NCBI RefSeq assembly: GCF_009834025.1
Contig: NZ_CP047156.1
Location: 1,178,001-1,242,000, forward strand
DNA length: 64,000 nt
Source of the DNA: Epidermidibacterium keratini
GTDB lineage: Bacteria > Actinomycetota > Actinomycetes > Mycobacteriales > Antricoccaceae
Direction: 5' to 3'
Below the pieces are notes generated by a model. The model made no database searches. It worked only from the letters and a program-made list of their open reading frames with translations, and had not been told where the DNA came from. Shown in pieces: positions 17,880-26,853 of the stretch; the first letter of the stretch is position 1, and each line of letters begins with the position of its first letter. The position numbers were made by a program, and so were the translations under genes.

Positions 17880-18350
17880 ATGGTCCAGGACACCATCCAG
17901 AGCGTCTCAGCGGTCACCGACGTGCCGATTCCGAAGTTGTTTGACTTCTTGCGGGTGCCCGCTAACCACGTGCGGATGGACGGTTCAGGCCAGCTCGTCA
18001 GCGCGGATTTGCAGCCGATCAACGCAGTCGGTGACGTCTTCACGGTGCACGTCAACAACCCGGAGCGCGGCGAGTACGACGTTGAAAACCATGTCGTCGC
18101 GTTCATCCCAGACGCGCAGATCGCGTGGCTGCCGGCCTCGCCCGGCAAGGAGCCCTCGGGCCTGCGCTGGGAGTGGGTCTTTGACGTCGGTGCTCACGGC
18201 GAGACGATCATTACCCAGACCTGCGACTGGTCGCAGGCGAGCGAGGACTACGTCGCCACCCGTCGGCTGCCCATGGTGACCGCCGATGAGATGCGGCTGT
18301 CGATCCGTCGGCTGATCGAGCTCGTCAGCTCGACCATCCGCCTCACCTAG
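17880..18350 (+). CDS. SRPBCC/START-like domain protein
   Basis: This small protein of 156 residues begins with an SVSAVTDVPIPKLFDFL strand and helix and contains LRWEWVFDVGAHGETIITQTCDWS and a long C-terminal helix (ADEMRLSIRRLIELVSSTIR). That is the build of polyketide-cyclase/START-like ligand-binding domains. No catalytic residues can be named. It is convergent with the DoxX gene, whose stop codon lies 7 bp away. Confidence 0.65.
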   Translation: MVQDTIQSVSAVTDVPIPKLFDFLRVPANHVRMDGSGQLVSADLQPINAVGDVFTVHVNNPERGEYDVENHVVAFIPDAQIAWLPASPGKEPSGLRWEWVFDVGAHGETIITQTCDWSQASEDYVATRRLPMVTADEMRLSIRRLIELVSSTIRLT

Positions 18351-18357
18351 AAGGTGC

Positions 18358-18804
18358 CTAGCGCGAGCCTGCCGGCAGCGGCGAGCGCAGGAAGGTGAGC
18401 TTCTTGCCCAGCACCTGATCGACGCTGTAGGCACCCGCACCGATCACCGCGAAGACGAGCGAGATCGCGCCGAGGATGCCGGCCAGCTCCCAACCGCCGT
18501 TGGTCACGAAGATGCCGTTGCTGATGTGGGCGAAAAACACCGCTCCGATCATGTCGATGGTCAACAGCAACGCAACGATCGGGGTGAAGACACCCAGGAT
18601 CAGCGCGATACCGCCGAGGGTCTCCACCCAAGTGACGAGGAACGCCGCTACCGCAGGCAACGGCACCCCGTTGCCTTCCATGCTTGCGGTGGTGCCAGCC
18701 ATTCCGAATGTCGTGAGCTTCTGGATGCCGTGCGCCAGGAACACCACTCCGGTCACGACTCGGGCCACCAATAGGGCGATGTTGACGGTGACGGGGTTGC
18801 TCAT
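18358..18804 (-). CDS. DoxX family membrane protein
   Basis: This 148-residue protein has four membrane segments: IALLVARVVTGVVFLAHG, VAAFLVTWVETLGGIALILG, IVALLLTIDMIGAVFFAH and LAGILGAISLVFAVIGAGA. VTGVVFLAHGIQKL and ETLGGIALILG are DoxX signatures. Members are linked to thiol or quinone redox at the membrane, but the activity is not established for most. It is a single gene; the 261 bp on its right hold the divergent antiporter promoter region. Confidence 0.85.
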   Translation of the reverse strand: MSNPVTVNIALLVARVVTGVVFLAHGIQKLTTFGMAGTTASMEGNGVPLPAVAAFLVTWVETLGGIALILGVFTPIVALLLTIDMIGAVFFAHISNGIFVTNGGWELAGILGAISLVFAVIGAGAYSVDQVLGKKLTFLRSPLPAGSR

Positions 18805-19065
18805 GCTGTCCTCTCGTGGGGGTTACGCGGACTCCGTGGCGCATTCGCCAGGGCGCCACGAGGTTATTGGCGCCACCTATGCGTGGCCTGTGCGCCTTCC
18901 GCTCAGCGGGAGACACCACCCGACCTGGCAGTTCGGCGTGGCCGACCTCACGACGTGGCGGCGATACCGCACGGCGACGGCTGGGTAACTACTATCTCGG
19001 ACTGGCCGACTTTGTGGTTCTCCGGCCGCCTTTCCCCTCATTCGCCTGTGGACTGACAGAAAGTC
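18805..19065. other. divergent intergenic region, DoxX / antiporter
   Basis: No open reading frame of convincing composition is seen. It contains repeated GGCGCCAC/GTGGCGC words near 18838-18874 that could form a hairpin. Promoters of both flanking genes must lie here, but I cannot pick clear boxes. Confidence 0.4.
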
Positions 19066-20397
19066 ATGACCTCCGACGCCTTTTACCTGATCATTGGGCT
19101 TGCCCTGCTCATTGCCATGGTGCTGCCTACGCTGCTGCACCGACTGCCGCTGTCACCACCGATCATCCTCGTGCTGATCGGGGTCGTGCTCGGCGTACTC
19201 CCGATCAGCAACGGCATCCCGGCCCTGCCGAGTCAGCATCCCGAGGTCACCGAGCATCTGACTGAGATGACCGTGCTCATCGCGCTGATGGGCGTCGGGC
19301 TGGCGATCGACCGCGGGTTGTCGCTACGTCGCCCCAAGTCCTGGCGCACGTGGTCGTCGGCGTGGCGCTTGCTCGGCATCGCGATGCCACTGTCGATCGC
19401 TGGTGTCGCGTTGCTCGGCTGGGTCGGGCTCGGGGTCGGACCAGCAGCGGCCCTTCTGCTTGGCGCGGCGCTCGCGCCGACAGACCCGGTGCTCGCCTCC
19501 GACGTCCAGGTCGAGGGCCCGACGGTCGAGGCCGAAGACCAAGAGGTCGACGAGGACGACGAGGTGCGTTTTGCGCTCACCTCCGAGGCCGGGCTCAACG
19601 ATGGCTTGGCATTCCCATTCGTGTACGCCGCGATCTTCCTCGCCACCATCGGCCCGGTCAGCGAGTGGGGCATCTCGTGGCTGACATGGGACCTCGTCGG
19701 CAAGGTCGTGATCGGGGCGGCGATCGGCGTACTGTCCGGGTGGCTGCTGGGCAAGGTGTCGTTCCGTGGTCCGCACCAGTCGCTGCGGGTGGCCGAGACC
19801 GGAGAACCCCTCATGGCCGTCGCGGCGGTCCTGCTGTCGTACGGCGTCGCCGAGGTGGTTGGCGGTTACGGCTTCCTCGCGGTCTTCTGCACGGCGCTGA
19901 CGATTCGCGCCGCCGAGCGCACCAGCCAGTACCACGAGACGATGCACGGAGTCGTCGAGCGGTTGGAGCGCCTGCTGACCCTACTTGTGCTGCTATTTCT
20001 GGGATTCGCGCTCGGCAACGGGCTCCTCGACGCGGTCGACTGGCGCAGCGTCGTCATCGCTGTGGGCATCGTCTTCGTGATCCGTCCGCTCAGCGGCCTC
20101 ATCGCCTTCGTCGGGACCGGCCGGCTGAACTGGCGAGAGCGCCTCGTCGTGTCGAGCTTCGGAGTGCGCGGAGTCGGCTCGATCTACTACCTCGCCTATG
20201 CGACCAACCAGGCCGATTTCGGCGAGGAGTCGTGGCTCTGGGGCACGGTGGGGCTGACGATCACGCTGTCGGTGCTGGTGCACGGGATCAGCGCTACGCC
20301 CGTGATGAACTGGCTCGACTCGCACCGTGAGGGCCCCGACCGCAGCGATGAGACGCGTTTCCGTGAGCGGACCCAAGGCGCGACGCAAAGCGGCTAG
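19066..20397 (+). CDS. CPA1-type Na+/H+ antiporter
   Basis: This 443-residue integral membrane protein has about twelve hydrophobic segments. The CPA1 core is visible: LLGAALAPTDPVLASDV (the TDP motif of the ion path, around residue 140) and LTSEAGLNDGLAFPFVY (the GLNDG motif near 175). These proteins exchange cytoplasmic Na+ or K+ for H+ in pH and salt homeostasis. The loop between them is unusually acidic (EAEDQEVDEDDE). It is a single gene, convergent with the MFS gene by a 4-bp overlap. Confidence 0.9.
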   Translation: MTSDAFYLIIGLALLIAMVLPTLLHRLPLSPPIILVLIGVVLGVLPISNGIPALPSQHPEVTEHLTEMTVLIALMGVGLAIDRGLSLRRPKSWRTWSSAWRLLGIAMPLSIAGVALLGWVGLGVGPAAALLLGAALAPTDPVLASDVQVEGPTVEAEDQEVDEDDEVRFALTSEAGLNDGLAFPFVYAAIFLATIGPVSEWGISWLTWDLVGKVVIGAAIGVLSGWLLGKVSFRGPHQSLRVAETGEPLMAVAAVLLSYGVAEVVGGYGFLAVFCTALTIRAAERTSQYHETMHGVVERLERLLTLLVLLFLGFALGNGLLDAVDWRSVVIAVGIVFVIRPLSGLIAFVGTGRLNWRERLVVSSFGVRGVGSIYYLAYATNQADFGEESWLWGTVGLTITLSVLVHGISATPVMNWLDSHREGPDRSDETRFRERTQGATQSG

Positions 20398-21596
20398 CGG
20401 TCCATCGCCCGGTGGCGATCGACGAGCAGCAGCGACCAAGTCGACAGGGCAAGAAGCACTGCGGTGACGATGATCCCGACGTCGTACGACGTCGCGTCAA
20501 TCAACGCCCCGATCGCCACCGGTCCGACGAGACCGCCAAAGCCGGCCGACGTGTAGAGCAGCCCGAGTGTGCCGCCAAGTCCGACGGGACCGAAGATCGA
20601 GGCAAGAAGCGCTGGCATCAAGGCAATGTAGCCGCCGTACCCCACCCCCATGACGACCGTGAAGATCACCAGCATGGTGAAGCTTGACCCGGCAAAGAGC
20701 CACAGCAGCTGGCTCAGCGTCATCGTCACGAAACAGCCCTGAGTCAGCAGCAGCACGCTTCGCCGGCCGCCTAACGCGCCGATCCCGAGCCGACCGATGA
20801 CGCTGGCTCCGCCGATCAAGCCCACGAGAATCGCCGCGCGGCTCGCTGGAATGCCTTGCCCGACGGCAAAGTCCTTGATGAACACGAACGGGACGAAGAG
20901 TGCGGTGGCGAGAAGTACGCCGCAGACGTAGAGCTTCACGAAGTCGCGGTCGGCGACAAACTGCGCGATCGTGCGGACCGGCTCGTCCGTGGGCGGGGTG
21001 GGCGGTTTTGCGGCGAGTAATGCACATCCCAGCAGCAGCACAGCGCCAACGGCGCCGAGGATGACGAACGACGTGCGCCAGCCGTAGGCGTCGATCAGCG
21101 ACTGGGCGATGGGCGCGGTGACAAGGGTTCCCACGCCGATTCCGCTGACGGCCACGCCGAGGGCAGCGGTGCGGCGCCGCCGGAACCAGCCACCGACAAA
21201 CGCGACCATCGGCACGTATGCGCACGACACCGCGATACCGAGGCCGACGCCGTACGTCACGTAGCCCAGCCAGATGGAGTCGACCTTGGAGGTGGCAAAC
21301 ATCCCTGCGAATGCGGTGATCGCCGCGACCACCAGCAGCGGCGTCGGCCCAAACCGATCGCCCAGCCGCCCAGCGACGACACCCAGCAGGAAGTAGATCG
21401 TCGTGACGACCGAAAACATGAACGCGGTCGCCCCACGCCCGACGTCGAACTCCTGCGCCATCGAGCCGAAGAACGTGCCGAAGCTGTAGAGCAACCCGAA
21501 CGCCACGAACGTGCTGACGAAGGTGGCGAGTACGACGGCCCACCCGCGCGCCGAGTCGACCTCCCCGCGTCCGGCCTCGGCGGGCTTGGCGCTCAC
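20394..21596 (-). CDS. MFS transporter, OFA/monocarboxylate-like
   Basis: The product is 400 residues from the GTG at 21596, which overlaps the preceding stop as GTGA; a GTG at 21623 is the alternative. It has twelve membrane segments with the MFS loop motif GRLGDRFGPTPLL after segment 2. WFRRRRTAALGVAVSGIGVG matches the oxalate:formate/monocarboxylate branch. It closes a three-gene unit with the phosphotransferase and the TetR regulator, so it may import or export the acid handled by those partners. Confidence 0.85.
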   Translation of the reverse strand: MSAKPAEAGRGEVDSARGWAVVLATFVSTFVAFGLLYSFGTFFGSMAQEFDVGRGATAFMFSVVTTIYFLLGVVAGRLGDRFGPTPLLVVAAITAFAGMFATSKVDSIWLGYVTYGVGLGIAVSCAYVPMVAFVGGWFRRRRTAALGVAVSGIGVGTLVTAPIAQSLIDAYGWRTSFVILGAVGAVLLLGCALLAAKPPTPPTDEPVRTIAQFVADRDFVKLYVCGVLLATALFVPFVFIKDFAVGQGIPASRAAILVGLIGGASVIGRLGIGALGGRRSVLLLTQGCFVTMTLSQLLWLFAGSSFTMLVIFTVVMGVGYGGYIALMPALLASIFGPVGLGGTLGLLYTSAGFGGLVGPVAIGALIDATSYDVGIIVTAVLLALSTWSLLLVDRHRAMDR

Positions 21597-22942
21597 GAGC
21601 TGGCCAGGTGGCGGGGGTTCCACACGGTCAGCCGGGCCTCAACGCCGAGCCGAACAGCAGCAAGCACGTCGTCGTTGATTGCCGTGGCACCGTCACGAAG
21701 GTCCGCGGCGAGCTCTCGCTCGTCCCGGTAACCAACCGCGCCAAGCGCATCGGCGTACGCCGCTCGCAGCTCATCGCCGAGCAGAAGCTCGCGATGGACG
21801 ACATCAATCGCACCGCGACGCAGCCGATCGGCGTACTCCCGACTGACTGCCAGGTCGTCACTCACCGCCGACAGGAGCTGACTGGCGGTCGGCTGGCCGA
21901 ACACCGGGTCATCGACGGTCGCGATCTCGGTGAGCGGGTCAGGCAGCTCGCGTGGCGCTGTCAGCCCGAGCGCCAGCAGAAGGTCGTACTCGTTTTCGGC
22001 AAACCGCCGACCGATCATCGCCAGCTCCAGCGACTGCTCCGAACCGCTGAGGTGCCGGTTTGCCTGCCGGCGGCACATCACCGCCCACCGCAGGCTGCCG
22101 AAGATCTGCCACCAGCGCACGGCCTCAATGCTCGGGGTCCAGCCGGCCACGGCGGCATATCCCCCGATCAGGTCCTCGAGCGATCCCACACCAGCGACCT
22201 GCCCTGCACCGCCGAAGCGCCAGGCCTTGGTGGCGACCCATCCAAGATCGAGCATCGGATCGCCGATATGCGCCAGTTCCCAGTCCAGTACGCCGCTCAC
22301 CCCGCCGTCGTCGACGAGAATGTTTCCGAGCCGGAAGTCGCCGTGCACCACCGTCGTGCCGGCTGCCGGCGGGCGATGTTCTTCCAACCATTTCAGGGCG
22401 ATCTCGAGCGCTGGCGATGGCGGGCCGGAGGCGCCGTACTCGGCGACCCACGTGTCAAACTCCGACTGAGACTGTATTCCGGGGACACTCTCCGGCGCGA
22501 TCTGGTGGATGCGCGCGGCGATCTCTCCGAGTTGACGCGTCATCCGTTCCCGGGCGACGGCGTACTGCGGCTCGCGAAGGATCTTGCGGGGGATGCTCTC
22601 GCCGGCGAGTCGACGCATGATGACGTAGGGCGATCCCACATCGCTGGCGCCGTCACCACTGGCGACCACCTCCGGCACGGGTGCGCCGGTCTCGGCGGCA
22701 GCGCGCAGCACGGCAGCCTCGCGGCGCATCTGTTCTGGCCGCGGCGCCGAAGGTGGATCACGGCGCAGGATCAGCTGCTGCGTAGGCAATCCCGACGGCC
22801 GCGCGTCAAAAAACCAGATGTCGCGGCTTGCCCCGGCCGACACCGGCTCGAGGTTGTCAATCTCGGTAGGCACGTCGTAGGCCCGCGACATCGCGGTGCG
22901 CAGTCCGGCCCCGAGGTCTACGTGGGAATCTGGCGAGCTCAT
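21593..22942 (-). CDS. APH-fold phosphotransferase with C-terminal DUF6285-like extension
   Basis: This 449-residue protein opens with an aminoglycoside-phosphotransferase/ACAD10-type kinase domain: LEPVSAGASRDIWFFD, LILRRDP (ATP-binding lysine position held by Arg), VVHGDFRLGNILV (catalytic Asp) and VLDWELAHIGDP (metal Asp). Residues from about 350 form a helical domain (TASQLLSAVSDDL to YADALGAVG) like the DUF6285 partner often encoded beside such kinases. Relatives phosphorylate hydroxyacyl-CoA or small metabolites. It overlaps TetR (ATGA) and the MFS gene (GTGA), so the three genes form one operon. Confidence 0.8.
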   Translation of the reverse strand: MSSPDSHVDLGAGLRTAMSRAYDVPTEIDNLEPVSAGASRDIWFFDARPSGLPTQQLILRRDPPSAPRPEQMRREAAVLRAAAETGAPVPEVVASGDGASDVGSPYVIMRRLAGESIPRKILREPQYAVARERMTRQLGEIAARIHQIAPESVPGIQSQSEFDTWVAEYGASGPPSPALEIALKWLEEHRPPAAGTTVVHGDFRLGNILVDDGGVSGVLDWELAHIGDPMLDLGWVATKAWRFGGAGQVAGVGSLEDLIGGYAAVAGWTPSIEAVRWWQIFGSLRWAVMCRRQANRHLSGSEQSLELAMIGRRFAENEYDLLLALGLTAPRELPDPLTEIATVDDPVFGQPTASQLLSAVSDDLAVSREYADRLRRGAIDVVHRELLLGDELRAAYADALGAVGYRDERELAADLRDGATAINDDVLAAVRLGVEARLTVWNPRHLASS

Positions 22943-23619
22943 CGGCGCTCCTGAAAGCCGACCGCGCGGCGTGAGATCTGCTGGTAGTGGCCGACCAGCT
23001 CTTCGATGCTCATTGCGCCGTCAGTGCGGAACCAGGACGCGACCGCCGTACACGCGGTGACGACGTAGCGCGCGGCGGACTTGGGATCGCTCGTCTTAAA
23101 CACCCCGCGTTGCACCCCATCTGCGATGACTCGGTCGAACATTCGCTGCTGGGCATCGCGTTTTGCCACGACGGTTGCATAACGCGCCACATCCAGGCTG
23201 CGCAGCTCGGAGTTGCCGATGTAGCTCTCGGTGCTCGATGCGGCGTGCACGCGCACATGCGCCTCAACGAGAGCGTCGAGGCGAGCGAGTGGCTCGGCGG
23301 GCGCGTCGTAGAGCGCCTGCTCGCTGGCGTTGATGAGGACGTCCATGCCGCGGTTCATGATCACCTCGAGGAGGCCTGCCTTGGAACCAAAATGGTTGTA
23401 GATCGTGCCGGGGCTGACCCCAGCGGCGGTAGCGATGTCGCGCACCGAGGTCCCGTGGTAGCCCCGCGCGCCGAACGCCGAGATCGCGTTTTGCAGCACC
23501 AAGAGAAACGTTGCGTCATCACGCGGATAGGCCAGGATCGTGCGCTCGGGCGCCGTGATGGGGGCCGTCATCGTCGCGTCATAGGGGTCGAAGTCCGGTG
23601 TGGCTGAACATTTCGTCAT
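22939..23619 (-). CDS. TetR family regulator
   Basis: This 226-residue regulator has the TetR helix-turn-helix ISAFGARGYHGTSVRDIATAAGVSPGTIYNHFGSKAGLLEVI. The ligand domain is not assignable. An ATG at 23571 is an alternative start, and neither start has a clear ribosome-binding site. It is the first gene of its operon and divergent from the acyl-CoA dehydrogenase; the palindrome at 23704-23719 between them is its probable operator. It would then control both the phosphotransferase-MFS unit and the dehydrogenase-ligase unit, presumably releasing DNA on an acyl-CoA. Confidence 0.88.
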   Translation of the reverse strand: MTKCSATPDFDPYDATMTAPITAPERTILAYPRDDATFLLVLQNAISAFGARGYHGTSVRDIATAAGVSPGTIYNHFGSKAGLLEVIMNRGMDVLINASEQALYDAPAEPLARLDALVEAHVRVHAASSTESYIGNSELRSLDVARYATVVAKRDAQQRMFDRVIADGVQRGVFKTSDPKSAARYVVTACTAVASWFRTDGAMSIEELVGHYQQISRRAVGFQERR

Positions 23620-23703
23620 CGTAGCGGAGGAAGCGCAGTTTTGACGGAATAGGAAACATACATCGGATCTCTTGCAAGCTCAGCCCTCCGGCGTTACGTT
23701 TAT

Positions 23704-23719
23704 CTGAACGAGCGTTCAG
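23704..23719. promoter_or_regulatory. TetR-type operator palindrome
   Basis: CTGAACG-AG-CGTTCAG is a perfect 7+7 inverted repeat, 17 bases before the ATG of the acyl-CoA dehydrogenase and in the divergent gap with the TetR gene. Size and symmetry fit a TetR dimer site. Confidence 0.75.
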
Positions 23720-23736
23720 CGATCTTGGAGGCCTTC

Positions 23737-25011
23737 ATGGCAGACGCGCCCACGTTAAGCGACCCGTCGATCAGCGATGAGACGAAGAATCTGCTGCGCC
23801 GGATCGATGGGTTCATCGACGCCGAGATCGCGCCGCTGCAGGCTCAGGACGACAACGAACGCTTCTTCGACCACCGCCGCGAGTGGGCGCGCACCGACTT
23901 CGAGAACGACGGGCTTCCCCGGCAGGAGTGGGAGGAGCTGCTGCGCGAGATGAAGCGGCGAGCCGACGCCGCGGGGCTGTATCGCCACGACATGCCGGCC
24001 GAGCTCGGCGGTGACGACTCGACCAACCTTGAGATGGCGATCATCCGCGAGCATCTAGCCCGGCGCGGACTCGGGTTGCACAACGACCTTCAGGACGAGT
24101 CGTCGATGATCGGCAACTTCCCCGCCGTACGACTGGTGTGGACCTTTGGCACCCAGGAGCAGAAGGACGAGTTCTGCGAGGCCGGGATCGTCGGTGATCG
24201 TCGGATCGGCTTCGGCCTGACCGAGCCAGACCACGGCAGCGATGCGACCTGGATGGAGACCCGAGCCGAAAAGCGTGGCGGCGACTGGGTCATCAACGGA
24301 CAGAAGCGGTGGAACACCGGACTGCATACGGCAACCCACGACCTGATCTTCGCCCGTACGTCAGGCAAGGACGGAAGCGCCCGCGGGATCAGCGCGTTCC
24401 TGGTGCCGACCGATGCTCCCGGGTTCAGCGTCGACTTCTTCCGGTGGACCTTCAACATGCCGACCGACCACGCCGATGTGTCGCTGCGTGACGTGGTGGT
24501 GCCGGCGTCGACGATGCTCGGCGCTGAGGGCGAAGGGCTGATGGTGGCGCAGCAGTTCGTGCATGAGAACCGGATCCGCCAGGCCGCCTCAAGCCTCGGC
24601 GCCGGCGAGCACTGCATCGACCTTTCTGTGGACTATGCCCGCGAGCGTGTCACCTTTGGCGAGCCACTCGCACGTCGTCAGGCCATCCAGTGGCCACTCG
24701 TCGAGCTCGCGACCGAAGCCCAGATGCTGCAGGCGTTGATCCGCAAGACCGCGGCCGAGCTTGACACCCGCGATCATCTGGAGATCAGCGACAAGGTCTC
24801 TATGTGCAACTACCGCGCTAACCGGTTTTGCTGCGACGCAGCAGATCGCGCCATGCAGGTGCACGGCGGAATCGGCTACAGCCGGCACAAGCCGTTCGAG
24901 CACATCTACCGCCACCACCGCCGATACCGAATCACCGAAGGCGCGGAGGAAGTCCAGATGCGCAAGGTCGCTGGCTACCTCTTCGGCTTCACCGGAGGAG
25001 GTCGATCATGA
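23737..25011 (+). CDS. acyl-CoA dehydrogenase
   Basis: The product is 424 residues from the ATG at 23737 (GGAGG six bases upstream). It introduces a 2,3 double bond into an acyl-CoA using FAD and electron-transfer flavoprotein. FGLTEPDHGSDATWMETRA (flavin-binding), WVINGQKRWNT, RVTFGEPLARRQAIQWPL and RYRITEGAEEVQMRKVAGYLFG are seen; the glutamate in TEGAEEVQ sits at the MCAD-type catalytic base. The subgroup resembles the FadE/CaiA-like and ACAD10-type enzymes. The next gene, a CoA ligase, overlaps by ATGA, so the pair activates and oxidises one carboxylic acid. Confidence 0.9.
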   Translation: MADAPTLSDPSISDETKNLLRRIDGFIDAEIAPLQAQDDNERFFDHRREWARTDFENDGLPRQEWEELLREMKRRADAAGLYRHDMPAELGGDDSTNLEMAIIREHLARRGLGLHNDLQDESSMIGNFPAVRLVWTFGTQEQKDEFCEAGIVGDRRIGFGLTEPDHGSDATWMETRAEKRGGDWVINGQKRWNTGLHTATHDLIFARTSGKDGSARGISAFLVPTDAPGFSVDFFRWTFNMPTDHADVSLRDVVVPASTMLGAEGEGLMVAQQFVHENRIRQAASSLGAGEHCIDLSVDYARERVTFGEPLARRQAIQWPLVELATEAQMLQALIRKTAAELDTRDHLEISDKVSMCNYRANRFCCDAADRAMQVHGGIGYSRHKPFEHIYRHHRRYRITEGAEEVQMRKVAGYLFGFTGGGRS

Positions 25012-26561
25012 CCAGCCCCAGCTCAACCATCGATGCCGCCCGCCGTATGTCGCACGGCATGCAGCTAGCCCGGCACGCTCGCAAGATCGGTGACGAGATC
25101 GCCATTGTCTACGGCGATCAACGGATCACCTACCGCGAGCTTGACCAACGGGTCACCCGCCTCGCCAGGGGACTCGCCGAGCGCGGGGTGGGTCGCGGAG
25201 ACCGCGTCGCCGTCCTCATGTTCAACCGCATCGAGGTGATCGAAAGCTACTTTGCGATCATCCGCCTCGGGGCGATCGCCGTACCCATCAACTTCCGGCT
25301 GACCGCTGCCGAAGCGGCGTACATCATCGACGACAGCGGCGCGCAGATCCTCATCACCGAGGCAGCGTTGCTCGACACCGCACGTGGTGCGATCACCGAT
25401 GCCGCAGGCGATCCAGCACTCGTCATCGCTGACGGGCAGGGCGCCGACGGCGGCGAGGCCTACGAGTCAGTGTTGTCCGACGACGACTCAGAGCTTGAGA
25501 TCGACGTCCCCGAGGATGATCCGGCGTTCATCATGTACACCTCCGGCACGACCGGGCGGCCGAAGGGCGCGGTGATCACGCACTTCAACCTGCTGATGAA
25601 CAGTCACAACTGCATGATCGTGCAGGGCATCAAGGACCGCGGCGAAGTGTGGCTCTCTGGCCTTCCGCTGTTTCATATCGGCGGGCTCAACGGGATTCTC
25701 TTCTACATCCTCGCGGGTGGGCGGATCGTGCTGATGAAGTCCGGTGACTTCAGCGCGGACGATGCGGTCTCGACCTTCGAGAGCGAAGGCATCACGTCGT
25801 GCTACTTCGTTCCGACACAGTGGAAGGCGATCTGCGAGGTCCCAGGCGTGACCGAACGAGCGGCCTCGCTGCGGCGCATCTCGTGGGGCGCGTCGATCGC
25901 TCCCCCATCGACGTTGCAGGCGATGGCCGAGGCGTTTCCCGGCGTACCCAACTTCAACATGTTCGGCCAGACCGAGATGAGCTCGGTGACGTGCGTGCTC
26001 CGCGGCGAGGATGCCGTGCGCAAGATGGGCAGCGTCGGCACCGCAGCTCCCAACGTCGAGGTGCAGATCGTCCGTCCGGACATGACGGAGTGCGGGGTGG
26101 GCGAGGTCGGCGAGATCGTCTATCGCGGACCGACTGTCATGCGCGAGTACTGGAACAAGCCGAAGGAGACCGACGAGGCCTTCCGCGGCGGATGGTTCCA
26201 CTCGGGAGATCTGTGCGTGATGGACGACGAAGGGTTCATCACCGTTGTCGACCGCGTGAAGGACATGATCATCTCTGGCGGGGAGAACATCTACTGCGCC
26301 GAGGTCGAAGCTGCGATCGACGCACACCCGAAGGTGCGAGAGGTAGCCGTGGTCGGGCGTCCCGACCCGAAGTGGGTCGAGACGCCAGTCGCTTTCGTGG
26401 TTCCGACCGATCCGAACGACCCACCAACCGAGGATGACGTGATCGCGTTCGTCAAAGACCGCATCGCGTCGTACAAGAAGCCCAGCGCCGTCGAGATCGT
26501 CGATGAGCTGCCGCGGAACGCGACCGGCAAGGTCCAGAAGTTCAAACTCCGCGACACGTAA
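25008..26561 (+). CDS. acyl-CoA synthetase (AMP-forming)
   Basis: The product is 517 residues; GGAGGAGG precedes the ATG at 25008. It has MYTSGTTGRPKGAVITH, FNMFGQTEMSS, WFHSGDLCVMDDEGFI, DRVKDMIISGGENIY and the C-terminal lysine in PRNATGKVQKFKL. It belongs to the FadD/benzoate-ligase superfamily with a domain-swinging C-terminus. Its coupling to the upstream dehydrogenase suggests it supplies that enzyme with substrate. The chain type is unknown. Confidence 0.9.
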   Translation: MTSPSSTIDAARRMSHGMQLARHARKIGDEIAIVYGDQRITYRELDQRVTRLARGLAERGVGRGDRVAVLMFNRIEVIESYFAIIRLGAIAVPINFRLTAAEAAYIIDDSGAQILITEAALLDTARGAITDAAGDPALVIADGQGADGGEAYESVLSDDDSELEIDVPEDDPAFIMYTSGTTGRPKGAVITHFNLLMNSHNCMIVQGIKDRGEVWLSGLPLFHIGGLNGILFYILAGGRIVLMKSGDFSADDAVSTFESEGITSCYFVPTQWKAICEVPGVTERAASLRRISWGASIAPPSTLQAMAEAFPGVPNFNMFGQTEMSSVTCVLRGEDAVRKMGSVGTAAPNVEVQIVRPDMTECGVGEVGEIVYRGPTVMREYWNKPKETDEAFRGGWFHSGDLCVMDDEGFITVVDRVKDMIISGGENIYCAEVEAAIDAHPKVREVAVVGRPDPKWVETPVAFVVPTDPNDPPTEDDVIAFVKDRIASYKKPSAVEIVDELPRNATGKVQKFKLRDT

Positions 26562-26611
26562 CCCACCGGTGCCCGAGCAGTCCTCGGTGGTCGTGCCCTC
26601 GACGCCCTATC

Positions 26612-26665
26612 GGTGGTTGAGCAACGACCGAGCGCTAGCGAGGGAGTGTCCGTCGAAACCACGCC
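26612..26665. repeat. GGTCGAG-family palindrome, copy 2
   Basis: GGTGGTTGAGC at the left end and CGTCGAAACCACGCC at the right end enclose GAGCGCTAGCGAGGG. It is related to the elements at 4013-4068 and 26699-26756. It lies in the 292-bp gene-free gap between the ligase and the Erm-like gene. Confidence 0.7.
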
Positions 26666-26698
26666 ACCGCCCGACAGCGCACAGCTCCCGCCCCTTTC

Positions 26699-26756
26699 GG
26701 TGGTCGAGCAGCGAGGAGCGCTAGCGACGAGCGGTTGTCGAGACCCCGAGACCACC
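26699..26756. repeat. GGTCGAG-family palindrome, copy 3
   Basis: GGTGGTCGAGCAGCGAGGAG at the left and GTCGAGACCCCGAGACCACC at the right, around GCTAGCGACGAGCGGTT. It follows copy 2 by 33 bp in the same orientation. Confidence 0.75.
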
Positions 26757-26853
26757 ACCGGCGGCCAACAATGCAGCCGAGCCTCATCGGTGGCAAATTC
26801 GGTAGACAAGGGCCATACGGTCCTAGGCATGTTTATCTTCGTGATGGTGCGTC

